Below are positions 45,529-57,190 of a stretch of DNA of 64,000 nt, in pieces. The DNA is taken from the NCBI GenBank assembly GCA_021464245.1, contig JADCRB010000013.1:11397350-11461349 (forward strand). Direction: 5' to 3'. Below the pieces are notes generated by a model. That model did not search any database and was not told where the DNA came from. It was given only the letters and a program-made list of their open reading frames with translations. Origin of the DNA: Carallia brachiata. Taxonomy: Eukaryota > Streptophyta > Magnoliopsida > Malpighiales > Rhizophoraceae. Each line of letters begins with the position of its first letter. Position 1 is the first letter of the stretch. Both the position numbers and the translations under genes were made by a program.

Positions 45529-46595
45529 GTAAGAGCTGAATTTTGCCTTTTGTCTCTCTGTGGAAAGTTTGTTGCTTGGTCTAAATGCACTGACTTTGTA
45601 TATGTCGACCATTTGGTTTCTTCAACATCTTCAATGCAAGCTTATTCCTGCATTTGCTAAGTATGCAGGAGGCTGTTTAGGCTTCTGCTTCCTGGTATTA
45701 GTATTGTCTGATTAGTATTGAATTAAAAAAAACTTGATATGCAACTAACCCTTAGTCAGGGCGGAATTCACCATTGTGACATGTTCATTTCAAATGCTTC
45801 ATATACTAAAGGGGATAAGAATTGAGATAAAGGTAAAATTAGTCCAAAACTTTTACAGATTTATACAATTGAGCACAAAATATTTTCGTATTTTCATTTC
45901 AGTCTTAAAGTTTTAAGATCCGTTGCAATCAAGTCCTTGCGTTAATGGAATTGAAATTATTTTAGTGAGGTCAAATACAATATTAAATGGTTTGACCTAA
46001 TTCCGTCGACAAAAGGATTTAATTGCAATAGATTTTAAAGAGTTAGGACTGAAATGAAAAAATGAAAAGGTTTAAGACTCATTTATAAAAATTCATAAAA
46101 TTTTATGACTAATTTTTCCTTTATCCAAATAAGAGTTAAGTTGGTTCTATATTTTTTAGGATTTTTTAACGTGGGCCTAAATTGTTCGGCCTTTTCTTAT
46201 AAGTTCAATAACTTTAGAATCCGTCACTATTCATTCCTTTTTGTTTTTTTTTTTTTAATGGGAAACCTCATAATATGCCCAAAAACAAAAGGTGCACGCT
46301 TAAATGCCTCCCGCATGAATACCTGTCTCACGAAGTTCAGTATTCATGCGAGTATTGTTTTTGGATGTATTTCGTCATATATTTAACATAAAGGCCTTTT
46401 TTCAAAAAAAGGACTAAATCGAGAAGAATTTTGAAGTTATAGGATTGAAATGAAAATTATAAAAAGTTTAAGATCACATTATCATATCCCAAAAGATTGA
46501 AGATCGGAAAATTGGTGCTTATCCCTGTATTAAGGTAATCAGGTCTTTTCTTTCCTTAATGGGGCTGCTCTATTTTAAATTCCATATGGCCTTTC
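45529..46595. other. region downstream of last CSN7 exon
   Basis: The last recognisable CSN7 exon ends at a GTAAGA donor, so this would be intron. It contains a possible insertion of about 717 bp (45810-46526). Open frames such as 46105-46386 show no recognisable family. Confidence 0.45.
45810..46526. mobile_element. possible DNA transposon in CSN7 intron
   Basis: The ends AGGGGATAAG and, inverted from the right, AGGGATAAG are seen. Flanks ATACTAA and GTATTAA are at best an imperfect target duplication. No coding is recognised. Confidence 0.3.
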
Positions 46596-46798
46596 TAAGG
46601 GTGCAAATGAGCCGAGTCTGGAGCCGAGTCGAGCTTGGTTAGGCTTGAGTTCAGATCGTTAAGGATTTTTCTAGGTTTGATCTCAATTCGAGCTCAATTC
46701 GAGTTTTAAAAATGGAGGCTTGAGATCTGCTCGTTACATTTTTACTAAGATTTAGTTCGATTTTTGTTTTGTTGGTAAATTTTTTTTTAATCTAAACT

Positions 46799-46800
<2 letters not shown>

Positions 46801-46839
<39 letters not shown>
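46801..46839. repeat. (AT)n microsatellite
   Basis: About 19 uninterrupted dinucleotides are seen directly. The same place in the 16834 element carries a shorter run. Confidence 0.95.
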
Positions 46840-46844
<5 letters not shown>

Positions 46845-47007
46845 CCAGCCACATTATGCATCATCAATTAGTTTACTTAATTGTATTTTAATTTCCTCTA
46901 ATATCAAGAATTTATATTTTTTTGTAAAGAAAAAATAAATATGTAATTTTATTTTAATTGAGAAAAAAATCAAAGAAAAAAAAAAAGCCTAAAAGAAATA
47001 ATAGAGG

Positions 47008-47290
47008 AATAATATACCAGAGACAGCAATATAGCATTAACAAACGGCACAGTTATGGCTATGGTAATGCCGAGAAGCTTGCCGGTGTCGGCAAACCAGA
47101 TGGTGGGATTGTGGTCCTTGGGGCAAAAGAAGAAGAGGTTGCCTTCTCTCTTGTACTTCAAGAATGTTGGGGTCTTTCGATGGTGGCTGGTGGCGGAAAA
47201 AGGCAGTGGTGAGGCACCGATCAACGATCAGATTGAGATAAGAAGGGTCGGGCTTTGGTCTTGCGGGGTAGCGGGTTTAGTGGAGATTTA
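47008..47290 (-). pseudogene. inserted gene fragment, function unknown
   Basis: A GC-richer 283-bp segment interrupts the hAT-like element between direct repeats AGAGG (47003-47007 and 47291-47295). The uninterrupted version is at about 17450 (ATAATGGAGGTTGAGAG). On the minus strand an open frame (46970-47224) reads GNLFFFCPKDHNPTIWFADT followed by a hydrophobic stretch GITIAITVPFVNAILLSL. This looks like a piece of a real membrane or organelle protein, with a Ser/Pro-rich part before it. I could not assign a family. It has no start context of its own and is only a fragment. Confidence 0.5.
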
Positions 47291-47309
47291 AGAGGTTGAG
47301 AATATTTAT

Positions 47310-47790
47310 ACTGTGTTTGGGAGGGGAGAAAGTGGAGGAAGGGAGAGGAAAGTGAGAGAATTAAGGTAAATTGTTGTGTTTGGAAAATGTTTGAAAAGTG
47401 GGGGAGCTGAAAGTTTCTAATTCCTCTAATCCTCTATAACCCACCAAAACCAATCCTCCCAAAAATGAGAGGAAAGTTGTTAGTTCTCATGCTAAATTTA
47501 TTAAATGACTCAATTACCCTTACATAATTTAAAAATTACAATTTTACCTAAACAAAATATCTTAATAGAATTTATTACGAAGGATAAAATTGTTATTTCA
47601 ACATATTTTATATTCTTCTCCCCCACTTTCCACCATTTCCCAAACAAAAGAATTTATAATTTTCCTCTCTCCCATCACCTCTTTCCAAATACAAGAAAGG
47701 ATAAAAAATATTCTCTTCCTCTAATGATCCTCTCCTCCACTTTTCTCTCCCTCACTTTCCTCTCCCTCAAGAATTTTATCCAAACACAGT
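47310..47790. mobile_element. MITE, 481 bp, stem-forming
   Basis: The ends ACTGTGTTTGG and CCAAACACAGT are perfect inverted repeats. The arms next to them are purine-rich on the left (GGGAGGGGAGAAAGTGGAGG) and pyrimidine-rich on the right (CTCCTCCACTTTTCTCTCCC), so the element can fold into a long hairpin. No coding. It could be Tourist-like. Confidence 0.65.
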
Positions 47791-48118
47791 GTTAAAGACA
47801 AATAAAAAATCAATTTTAATTTTATTATTATTAAAAATTAAATAATACAATTAAGTGTTATTAATATATTAAACGAGTTCACAATAATAAATATTAAATA
47901 AGTTCTTAATGATACATTTATCGAGTTCTAAACGAGCTGTTTATGAGTTTGTACTGAGTCGAGTCTGTCATTATTCGCGCTCGACTCGTTTATTAAACAA
48001 ACTTTAGTTTTAAACTCGTATATCGCTCATTTAGTTAAATGAACGAGATCAAGCCGAACATTTACCGAGCAGAGTCACTGAATTTTTAATAAACGTATTG
48101 ACTAGCTCGCAGCCTTTA

Positions 48119-50078
48119 GCTTTTCAAGGTTCAGGCCTAGTTTTTATTTTTTGCCCTCAGTAACTGTAAGGTTCAGGCCTAGTTTAGCATTGAACCATAT
48201 GAGAAAATTTGGAGGCGATTTACTTGATAAGTTAAACTGTATCATCTAAAAAATGTACTATATTTATCGTCTATATTGTACATTTGTTCTATACAAAACC
48301 CTTTATCCAGCACTTTCAGCAAAATGTACCGCATTATTAAAAAATTTATGTTACATTGTCTAAAATGTGCTATATTTTTTCATGTGAAAAAAAAGAAAAG
48401 AAAAGAAAAAGCACATTGATGCTGATGGCACGCCTTTCACCTGTGTGGTTACTTAGTTACATTCTTTCTTAAATAACCTTGTCACTGTATATTTATACAA
48501 TTTTTATAAGTTCTAATAATCCTTTCCCTTGGCAGAATCCACATCAAAACCGGGGCTATAATTTGGGGGGCCATGGTTTTGGTGGAACGATCGATGACGA
48601 GGCTGAGCATATCTATTATAAGACGTAATCCATTGTAGATATATATATTTTTTTTTCACACCTGCTAATATAATTCTCTAGTTCATTCTTGGACTAACTC
48701 TCAGGAAAATACAAGAGTTTAAAATCAATAAGAGATTTGAGTAAGGTCTAATAAGTTATAGTTTTGTAATCTTGACACTATAGTCTCAATCCAAAATCTT
48801 AAATATTAAATTTATATGTCTATCACATTTGTATGTGTTACTTGCTCATCCATCTTACTTTTAATGTGAGATTTCACATAACTCACACTTACAAATTTTA
48901 GTACTAACTTGGTACTAAGCTCTTCCTCTGCAGAACTCTGCCATTCACATTGTTTTATGGTGAGGTTGTTTATGCTCGCGAAGCTGGGGCACATCATTAG
49001 ACATTGATGGATATCAATTGTCTGCTGAAAAATAGAAATCAATGATAGCAGTTTGCCTCCCGGTTTCCCTCATCTGGTTTTCTGATACAAGTTGGCATGG
49101 CGAAAAAGGGCAATTGCAAGTTGGAATGTGATGGATTTGTACTTTCCATACATGGATATGGAAACCATTATTGTCCAAAAAAATCAAAGAGAATATGAAT
49201 TTTTTGCCACACAAATATGAATGCTAACAATTTGGTCCCAAGGTCTTCCTAGCCCAAAAGGCAATTGCAACTTGCAAGTGCATGTTGGGTTGGTTGTACT
49301 CTTCATACATTAATGTTTTCCATCGCACAGACCAAAAATAAAAATGTTATTCATCACAAAGATATTAAACTTGCTGGCTTCAATTCCAATTTTCATGTCT
49401 TTCTGACTTTTTTCCCCCATATATTTCCCAAATTGCAGGAGAAGATCCCCATTTGGTTTCAGATAAAGCAGAGCCCGACAATTATGATGGGCTCCTAAAT
49501 GGCCATTGATTTTTCCAAGAAAAGATTCACGACAGATCAGGATTTATTGTTAGGCAAAAATATGATTAATTTCCTTGGTTGCTTCCAATTTCGCATTGCA
49601 CTGCAAATTTGTCTGTTAATAGCAATTTTAATTTAGTTATACATGCTTGCACTTTCAATGTTTTGCAATTAGATTCATCTGTTAGTAATCCATTAAAATA
49701 AACGTACATTATCTTTCATGAATTTTTCTTCTTGAAATTGAATTTATTATTTAATTTTGGTTTGTAACACCAATAGTTTTGCTTTAATAGTTAGAACATT
49801 TTGATCGTACCATAAAATTATGGATTCGAATCATCGCTTGAAACTATACCCTAAATATATGTCTAGTCTCATATTATAATAAGAGAAACTAGTGACCATT
49901 GTTGAGAATTTTAGAATTTACTTTTTCATAAATTTAGTATAAAAGTTCAACTCATTATACAATATGTTGGCAATTCTCCTGAACAAGACTCTACAGTTTT
50001 CTTCTTTCGTTTTTTGTTTTATACTGCAGCTGTTGCTTTCACGATGTGGCACCTAATCCCAAGTTGTGTTGTGTGCAG
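48119..50078. other. stretch between CSN7 and UCH3 relics
   Basis: No confident gene is seen. A possible terminal exon lies at about 48536-48627, after an acceptor-like TTGGCAG: it reads NPHQNRGYNLGGHGFGGTID and ends in TAA. It does not match the usual basic CSN7 tail and may be chance. The last 60 bp before 50079 matches the intron before the UCH3 exon at 36968, including the unoccupied copia site. Confidence 0.4.
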
Positions 50079-50821
50079 GGGCGCTTTTTGAGCTAGACGG
50101 AATAAGTGAGGACCAACATCTCATGGTTCAACGACACCAGGCAGCGAATTGCAGGTTTATATAGCCTCTTTTGCTATAGATTTCTTTCTTGTGCTTGTTG
50201 GGCTTCAGACTTGGCAAGACGAGTGTAAAATAGGAATGTTTTAGATTATACAAAAATTTGGAAAAAGCAAAAAATGGAATAGAAAAATCTGGAAATCGTA
50301 GCGTCTGAAGAGGTCACTGGTCGCAATTATCAAATAGAAATTGAAAACTAATCATTAGGACTAACTCCAACTAAAGTGAGCGAAGCCTGAATGAACTCAG
50401 CCCAGCCTTTGGTATTGGCTTAAGAATTTTCTTAGGTTTCATTTGGCGTTTTGGGTCACCAAGTCTAATCTGGGCCTAAGTAGAGTTGCTTTCCTCTGGA
50501 CCCTCCCTCCCGTCCACTCCCTTGCCCCCGTCTTCTCTGTCTGTGATTTTGTTTGTGTTTGTGCTCGTAATGAAACCATGTGAACATTGGTTTGCTTGTC
50601 TTCAAGCTTGATGAGTTTTTTACCATTGAAGGAGGGTCCTTCTTGTATCCTAACAATAGATTGGCTGCATCTAACCTTCGAACTTTAAGTGCTGGCATCC
50701 CATTGCATTACAGGATGCTGCAACGGTCGTAAAGGGCATGATCCATAAAAACCCCGAGTCCCTCAATTTTAACGTAATTGCTGTTTCAAAGAGAGCTGAG
50801 GATACACTTTAAGGCCAGTGA
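50079..50821 (+). pseudogene. UCH3-like 3' end, second copy
   Basis: The last two exons of the ubiquitin carboxyl-terminal hydrolase-like gene are present. 50079-50154 is one base shorter than its 36968-37044 counterpart, so after LFELDG the frame is lost. 50714-50821 reads [20 protein letters not shown] and then hits TAA at 50810-50812, three codons before the normal stop. Splice sites are preserved. No upstream exon was found in this unit; the position of the ASNNVD exon is missing. Confidence 0.75.
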
Positions 50822-51116
50822 TCAAGTGTCATCCAAGTCCCTGACAAATTGTTGCAAGTTTTGCCATCCTGATGTAACAGCTGCATCTCCACACTTCGCT
50901 AATGTGGGTTTTTTCTTTTCTTTTCTTTTTTTTTTTTCCAGCGAATTAAATGGCTTTTTCAGTCATATTTGATCTAATCTGTTACGTGACTAATGGTTGG
51001 AAGTTTCTTTCTTGTTTTTTTCCTAAATAAAGGAATGTTAATCAGGTTTACATGCACGCTACAAGGGGCTATTGCTTTATAGAGATGGATAACCTCCTTG
51101 GAAGGCATTTTCAGTG
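50822..51116. repeat. spacer after UCH3 relic
   Basis: It aligns with 37707-37980 and probably includes UCH3 3' untranslated sequence. There is no gene. Confidence 0.7.
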
Positions 51117-51121
51117 GAGAC

Positions 51122-52539
51122 TGTTGGATTTTTGGGAAGCTTGGTGGTGGGAAATCAAGCTGAAAGTTGCAGAACATAATTTCAATGCTTGCTGGAAATT
51201 GCAGCAGAAATAAAAGAGCTTGCTGGAGAGAAGTTCCAGCAAAGGAGAGACACTCATTTAGAGGTACAAACTGACCTCTTTCTCTCTCTCAACTCCCATT
51301 GATCATAAACCTCCTATATATAGAGGTGATTTACAAATTAAAACAAAAAGTTGTTGTAGTTTTAGTTTTTACAAAATTCAAATTTAAAATTTGAACTTAG
51401 CTTCCAGAGTAATCATTATTAGCAAAAAAGACAACACATCAGCCAAAGACTGAATCAACAAGGCTCCAGAAATTATTACATTCAAAATAAAGTGATTTAA
51501 CACTTAAAATGCTCTGCCCCAACAAATTTCTTCAACTGTCATAACTGATAGCAACAAAAATAGCCACCTGCAGTACTTGGAATGCAAAATGGCAGCAACA
51601 TGCTTCCACACTCCTCCTTGGTGCTGTAATTTTGCATGCTTCAAACTTTCTGGTTTGGAACCAGTCTTCAAGGATGATTGATTAACATGGAGTCTTCAAA
51701 TTTTCTGGTTTTTTTGAAAACCAGTCTTCAATTGTATTTGACTCTTCTAGAGCCTTTAAATTGCTGGTTTTTGAAGCTAGCCTTCAAATGTTTTTAGCTC
51801 ACTTGGAGCTTTCAAGTTTTCTGGTTGAGAAACCAGTCTTCAAAGGTTTTTGTGCTTCTTTATTTCTCCTCTTGAAGCCATGGAGGTCTTAAAGCCATGG
51901 AGGTCTTAAAGCCGAGTTCATTCTTTTTCTCCTCTTTGAACTCACAATGGAGGGTCTTCATATGCTCCACAAAGGATGCAACTTGTTGGAAAACAAAGGC
52001 TTTCCTCAAACTTTTGAAAGATGAGGCCTATGATGCCTCTATACAAACTACAACTAATAGGACAAGATTGAACTTGAAAGTTGCAGGAAAGGATTTTGTT
52101 GTTTTAGACCTGAAAACTTGGAGTTTCAGGTTTTGATTTTTGCTGCAATAAGAGAAAGGAACAATAGCAAGCAAGAAGAAAGGAGAAAAGAGAGATTTCA
52201 AATGCTAGAGAAATGGCTTAAAAGCCATGTGATTTGTTTTTGGTTTGAGTGGGACAACTCTCTGGTTTTTCCACTTTTTTCAAATAACAACTCTCTCTTT
52301 CTCTCATTCACAGCAGGTCTCAAGAAGATCTTCCTGCTCTGATACCACTTTGTTGGATTTTTGGGAAACTTGGTGGTGGAAAATCAAGCTGAAAGTTGCA
52401 AAACATGGCTTCATTTCTCTACTGTAATTTTTCTGCATCTTTGTCTCTGCTGCACTTTCTTGCTCCAATGCTCATGCTACTCATTCAATGCCTCATTTTC
52501 AGTTTCAATGGTTTCCCTTTCATCCCTCAAAAACCAACA
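51122..52539 (-). mobile_element. non-autonomous copia-type LTR element with mismatched LTRs
   Basis: A perfect 5-bp target duplication GAGAC flanks it (51117-51121 and 52540-52544), and the empty site is at about 37984. Read on the minus strand: a 5' LTR at 52539-52351 (189 bp, TG to CA); a primer site TGGTATCAGAGC at 52347-52336; an interior without gag or pol; a polypurine tract AAGGAGGAG at 51619-51611; and a 3' LTR at 51610-51122 (489 bp). The two LTRs match only over their last about 57 bp. The interior near the polypurine tract repeats the GAAGACTGGTT/CCAGAAAGTTTGAAG words of the 28179 element. Short open frames inside (for example 51897-52136) show no retroviral domain. Confidence 0.8.
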
Positions 52540-52544
52540 GAGAC

Positions 52545-53077
52545 AACATCGTATAGAATTCTGATAGACCCGAAACGATGCCAGCCGCTAACAAATCATC
52601 AAATGATCAAACACGCAAGACCACCAAAAAGGCCCTCAGAAATATCCTCAAATCTCAAGGGCTATGAACCCTTGTACTAGTGAATTGTTGCCCGAATGCT
52701 TGAGGCCTGACCCATCTTAGAAATTGTGGGGGGGGGTCCATGAGTGAAAATTTATAGTACAACGTTCAAAACAATGGTGTTGCATGGCATGCAAGGCACA
52801 AAGGATAATGATGTGGCCATGTCCAGCAACAATATTAGGGATGGAAGGACATTGCAATTTGATGTTCGGAAATTGTTGGTATATACACGATATGCACCGA
52901 GACATACATACATATATAATAATAATATTTTTTATTTATTAAATTATATATATTAGAATATTAGCTTGGCACAACGCTTGGTTTGCACCATTGGTGTACC
53001 TAGCTGGACTCTTTCATATTTGTAGTTCTAAGACATTTCTATTTAACTATAAACTGCTAGCCAAACTACCAATAGCT
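52545..53077. repeat. spacer between LTR element and LECRK-C
   Basis: It aligns with 37985-38494. It includes a G run near 52729. There is no gene. Confidence 0.7.
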
Positions 53078-55437
53078 TCAATTGCGAGCAGAACTAAAGG
53101 AAGAAGGAGAACAAGTAGGTGAGGGGACTTGAACAAGACCTTCCAACATTTCCATGACCATCTTCATTGTGGGCCTTTTGGAAGGATCCTCTTGAATGCA
53201 CCAGAAAGCTATTTTCACCCAGCTTTGCAGTCTGCCCATATCACTCATGGCCACCTCGTCGTTATCCACCAAAAGATCAGTTCTTCCTTCAACATAACAA
53301 TCATAAGCCCAATCGGTTAGTATTTCTCTTTCTTCTTCTTCATCAATCCCCAGTTGAACACTCTTTCTGCAGCAGATGATTTCCAATAACAGCACTCCAA
53401 AACTGTAGACGTCAACTTTGGCAGTAACAGGCACGTTCTTGAACCATTCGGGGGCGACATAGCCCCGTGTTCCTCTGATCATAGTACGAGTTCTCGTTTG
53501 ATCAGAGAGTAATAGTTTTGCCAATCCAAAGTCAGATATCTTCGCGTTCAGATGATCATCTAGGAGTATATTTTGAGGCTTAATATCGCAATGGATTATA
53601 GGGATCTCGCAATCTTGGTGTAAGTACAACAGTCCTCTTGCAATTCCTAAGGCAATCCTGGCTCTTTGATGCCAATTAGGCCTTGGAAGTGTGACGAGGA
53701 AGCTTGCTAAAGTGCCATTGCTCATGAACTCATATATCAGAAGCCTATTAGACCCTTCAATACAGTAGCCAAGCAACCGGACTAGATTCTTATGATGAGT
53801 TTTTCCAATTGCACTCACCTCAGTTCTGAATTCCCTCTCCCTTTCTTGAGCTAACTTGTCCAATTTCTTGACAGCAATGACATTCTTTGAACCAGATTTG
53901 AGGACACCTTTATACACAATCCCAAAAGAACCTCTCCCTAGTTCTTCCTGGAAACAATCTGTTGCCTCCTCGAGTTCCTCGTAAGTAAATGAACGCAAAT
54001 TTGTCTCAAAAATCTTTGGATCTTGCATATCAATTTGCGGTCTTCTCTTGCTTATCTTAAACAGAATTAGTGGAACAATGACCAGCAAAAGCAAATTCAG
54101 GAATGCAGAGCAACCAAGAAATGACCATAGCACGACTGATTTATCACTTTTACTGTTAGAGTTGGAGCGACCAGAAGGAGGGACTTCTTTCCATACTTTG
54201 AACAGAACACTTGAAGAATAATTGGTCGGGCTTTTTCCATTGGACAGTGGCAATCTCTTCTTCCAACATGTGTCATTACGATAAACAGCAACAGCACAGG
54301 AGCAATCATGGAAGCAGGAATCCTCACACTGAGTTCGATTATAGGGTTCCAACCTTTCATAGTCGCCATAAGGCCAATCTAAACGATCAACCACTATGAA
54401 TTCATACAATTCTTCGGGGCTCTCGATCCATCATCTTGTCCACAGCCTTGTGAAAAAGTTGGTACGCAACCCCCAAATGTGTTTTGTGGATCAGTGGGAA
54501 CATACCTGGGTGGGCAGCGACAACTAGGCCTGAGTTCTCAAGGGAGCAATAGCTATTGTAGCCACAAGTACCACCACCATAGTCCTTAAAATCTGGCGCA
54601 CACATATTTTCAGGAACGAAACCCACAGTAACCATGTCTGATTGCCCCAGGAATTCTTCAGATAAGCATGTTGAGTGAAAACTCCATCAGAATCCAACGT
54701 TGCTCGTTTAGTAGTCCGAACTAGTAAATATAGTGGGCACGGTTTCCATCCAGGAAGTTGACCAATATCTCCATTCATTTTAACTATGTAAATGTTTGCT
54801 GATTCATGAAAAACTAACTGATTGCTAGACTCAGAAGTATAATAGGGATCATATTGCGATTTACTTGGCCATGCTATAGGATTGAGCTGGAGATTACCAT
54901 TTCTGAAATTGAGCTGAAACCTTCCCATTGAGTAATTGGTTTCTGTTAGTCTGGAAAACAACGTGTCATTTAAATTCAAGGTTTGGTTGGGCAAGATTGT
55001 GTCTGTAGGATGCTTGAAGCTCTCCCAAAGATAAGAAGAATCATAACCTGCAAGCACAAAGTTCCCTGTGTCAAGCATGGCAGCAGAAGTTATTGTGGTG
55101 CCCGGTTCTGCCTTCCATATTGTCATGCCTTTTGGATCGGTTAAAACAAGGCTGCTTGTCGTGAGCTCAACTTTTGATCCTGCAGGCACCTCCGGGTTGA
55201 TTGAATCGTCTCCAGTTGCATGCCAGATGATGGTCCTATCAGGAATCTTGTTGAACCAAATGGCCAGCAGGAAGAGGCTGAGTTGGGGGCTTGGCGAAAG
55301 CCAAAGGCAAAGTCCTGAGATGGTGATACCCAAGAAGAATTGTCATTAGTGGTAAGTGATGAGCTCGTTACGTTGGCTATGGAGGAATTGGGCTGAAGGG
55401 AAAGGAAGAGAAGGAAAAGAAAACAGAAAAAAGCCAT
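53078..55437 (-). pseudogene. G-type lectin receptor-like kinase pseudogene, LECRK-C
   Basis: The whole gene is present from ATG (55435-55437), with signal peptide MAFFCFLFLLFLSLQPN, to the stop. Single-base deletions break it at about 55278 (after FGFRQAPNS), 54630, 54531 and 54415, and a scrambled patch lies at about 54700-54750 replacing the WPNVSTxTDYYYRATLD region. The lectin part is therefore shattered. The last 443 codons (53078-54409) are one open frame carrying the PAN-like Cys cluster, membrane helix, and a kinase with GRGSFG, HCD, DFG and APE motifs all present. A truncated receptor without lectin domain is conceivable only if translation starts internally. I regard it as a pseudogene. 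Confidence 0.88.
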
Positions 55438-57190
55438 TAATTGTTGTAAATAATGTAATTGTCCTCTGATTGTGGAGAATATTTTTGCAGCAACTCAACA
55501 ATTTAAGGCAGAAGGGCAAAAAACTTGTAGTTGGTTTTTCTGAGCGAACTGGGTCAATAGTTGACTTCTGAACCTTCCTGCAAGGGATTTTAATGCTCAA
55601 AAGAGTTCCACGATATGCTGTTTTTCTTTTGGACTTGACTGTACTCTGGTCTCCCGTAAAAATTCTGCCGCGATACATTACCATTTGAATCAGACTGAAG
55701 TTCACCGACTCCATCAAGTCTCTTTTGCTCTTTTTTTTTTTTTAAGGGCTCCAGTAAGTGGTACTGTCATAAAAATAGACATACAAATTATTTAATAATA
55801 TTTAATAATTTATTTTTTAAAAAAAATTCAACCAGATTCATATATTTTAATCCTAATTAATATTTCTTTTTCTTGAAAATGGTGGTGAAATAGAATAAAA
55901 AAATTTCATTGAAATAATTGTTCCATTTCAATATGGGCCAGTGAATTTCAGTTAGGCCCCACGAATCCACAGTAAGTTTATTTTTTTTTCAATGTCACAA
56001 CTCTATTACTTGTTTGCTGGGACTTGCTTAAATTTTAACATAAAATATTAATGCAATAAAAGAAAAGAAAATTTAAATTTGTACCCATTATAATTCTTGT
56101 TACCGGATTTATTTGTCAGTTAAAAGTTTTCTTTCTACACGAAAGCACAAATATCTCACTTTCAGCAAGATAACTAATTATTTTTTAACCTACACTATTT
56201 ATTCACTTTTACGCTTCTGCATGATATTCGACTGGAATATCTTGTTACTTTCCATTTTATTTATAATTTACCAAAAAAAAAAGGTAAAAACAAAGCCACG
56301 ACTCGTGGCCCACGTGCTTTTCCCCGGTGGGGGACGCTGGCAAAAAATAGAAGTTGCTAGTTTAAAAGAGGTTGATTATTAAAAGTTGTTGGTTGTCTGT
56401 CCAATAAGTTTTTCCATCATTTAAAGGTGCATAATAACTGGCATACAGAAGTTTCATCGTGAAGTAGAAAAAATGACCCAAAAGTCAAAACAGCATTGCC
56501 TCACTCTTTGGAAAAAATCATTGTTGAGATAGATAAGAAATTAAAATAGAGTTATTAAAATTTAAACATAGAATTAAAAAAATTTTAATTTGTAGAAGGA
56601 AATTTTAATTTAATTTATCCTTTTATGTATAATTTATTCATAATTTTATATAATGATAAATATGACTAATTAAAAATAATTACAAGTGAATTATATTAAA
56701 AAAAAGATAAAATAAGTAAGTACTATAAACAGAATGTCCTAACTAATTATATTAAAGACACAACAAAATGTTGATTTTATGAGTTTGGTACAATTAACTA
56801 TCTCATATATTACTAGATTATTGAAGGCAACAACTTCCTAATTCCTATATAATACATCCAACTTCATATTTCTAGCGCGCCAATACAAGGAAAAAAAAAA
56901 GCAAACAAAATAGCACATAAACACCTCAATTTAGTTAGACTCACCAATTTGTTCAATAATTAATTCATTTCTGTTCTGAAATTCAAAATAAATTTTAAGC
57001 CTCATAGACCCGAACCCTAAAAAAAATTTTTTAAAAAATGATTACATGTATTGATGGGAAAAGATTTGTAGTATGCATAAAAATAGTTACAAAATTAGTA
57101 CGTAAAATTTAGACTGTTGAATTATAAAAAATTTATTAAATTTAAAAAATAAAAAGATAAGTAAAATTTTAAATATGAAATAGTGTTTTT
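55438..57190. repeat. LECRK-C 5' flank and truncated unit
   Basis: The first 300 bp is the conserved kinase 5' flank. The sequence then follows 62100-63450 and 16150-16830. At about 57190 a second, more LECRK-A-like copy of the same upstream region starts (GGCCAGTGAATTTCTGCTGG near 57243), so a whole kinase body has been lost between them. There is no gene. Confidence 0.65.

Larger units (their letters stand above)
46596..48118. mobile_element. decayed hAT element with nested insertions
   Basis: This is a diverged relative of the 16834-17789 element. Near the left end are TGCAAATGAGCCGAG and GAGCTTGGTTAGGCTTGAG words, and near the right end are degenerate CGAGTCGAGTCTG and AACGTATTGACTAGCTCGCAG words. 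In place of the simple AT-rich interior it contains an (AT)n run, a 283-bp insert with coding character (47008-47290) and a MITE (47310-47790). No target duplication is clear any longer. It lies between CSN7 and UCH3 relics. Confidence 0.65.

Noticed and set aside
52396..52680. 94-codon frame with a hydrophobic start resembling a signal peptide
   Set aside because: It runs from the LTR across the insertion boundary into host spacer; chance frame.
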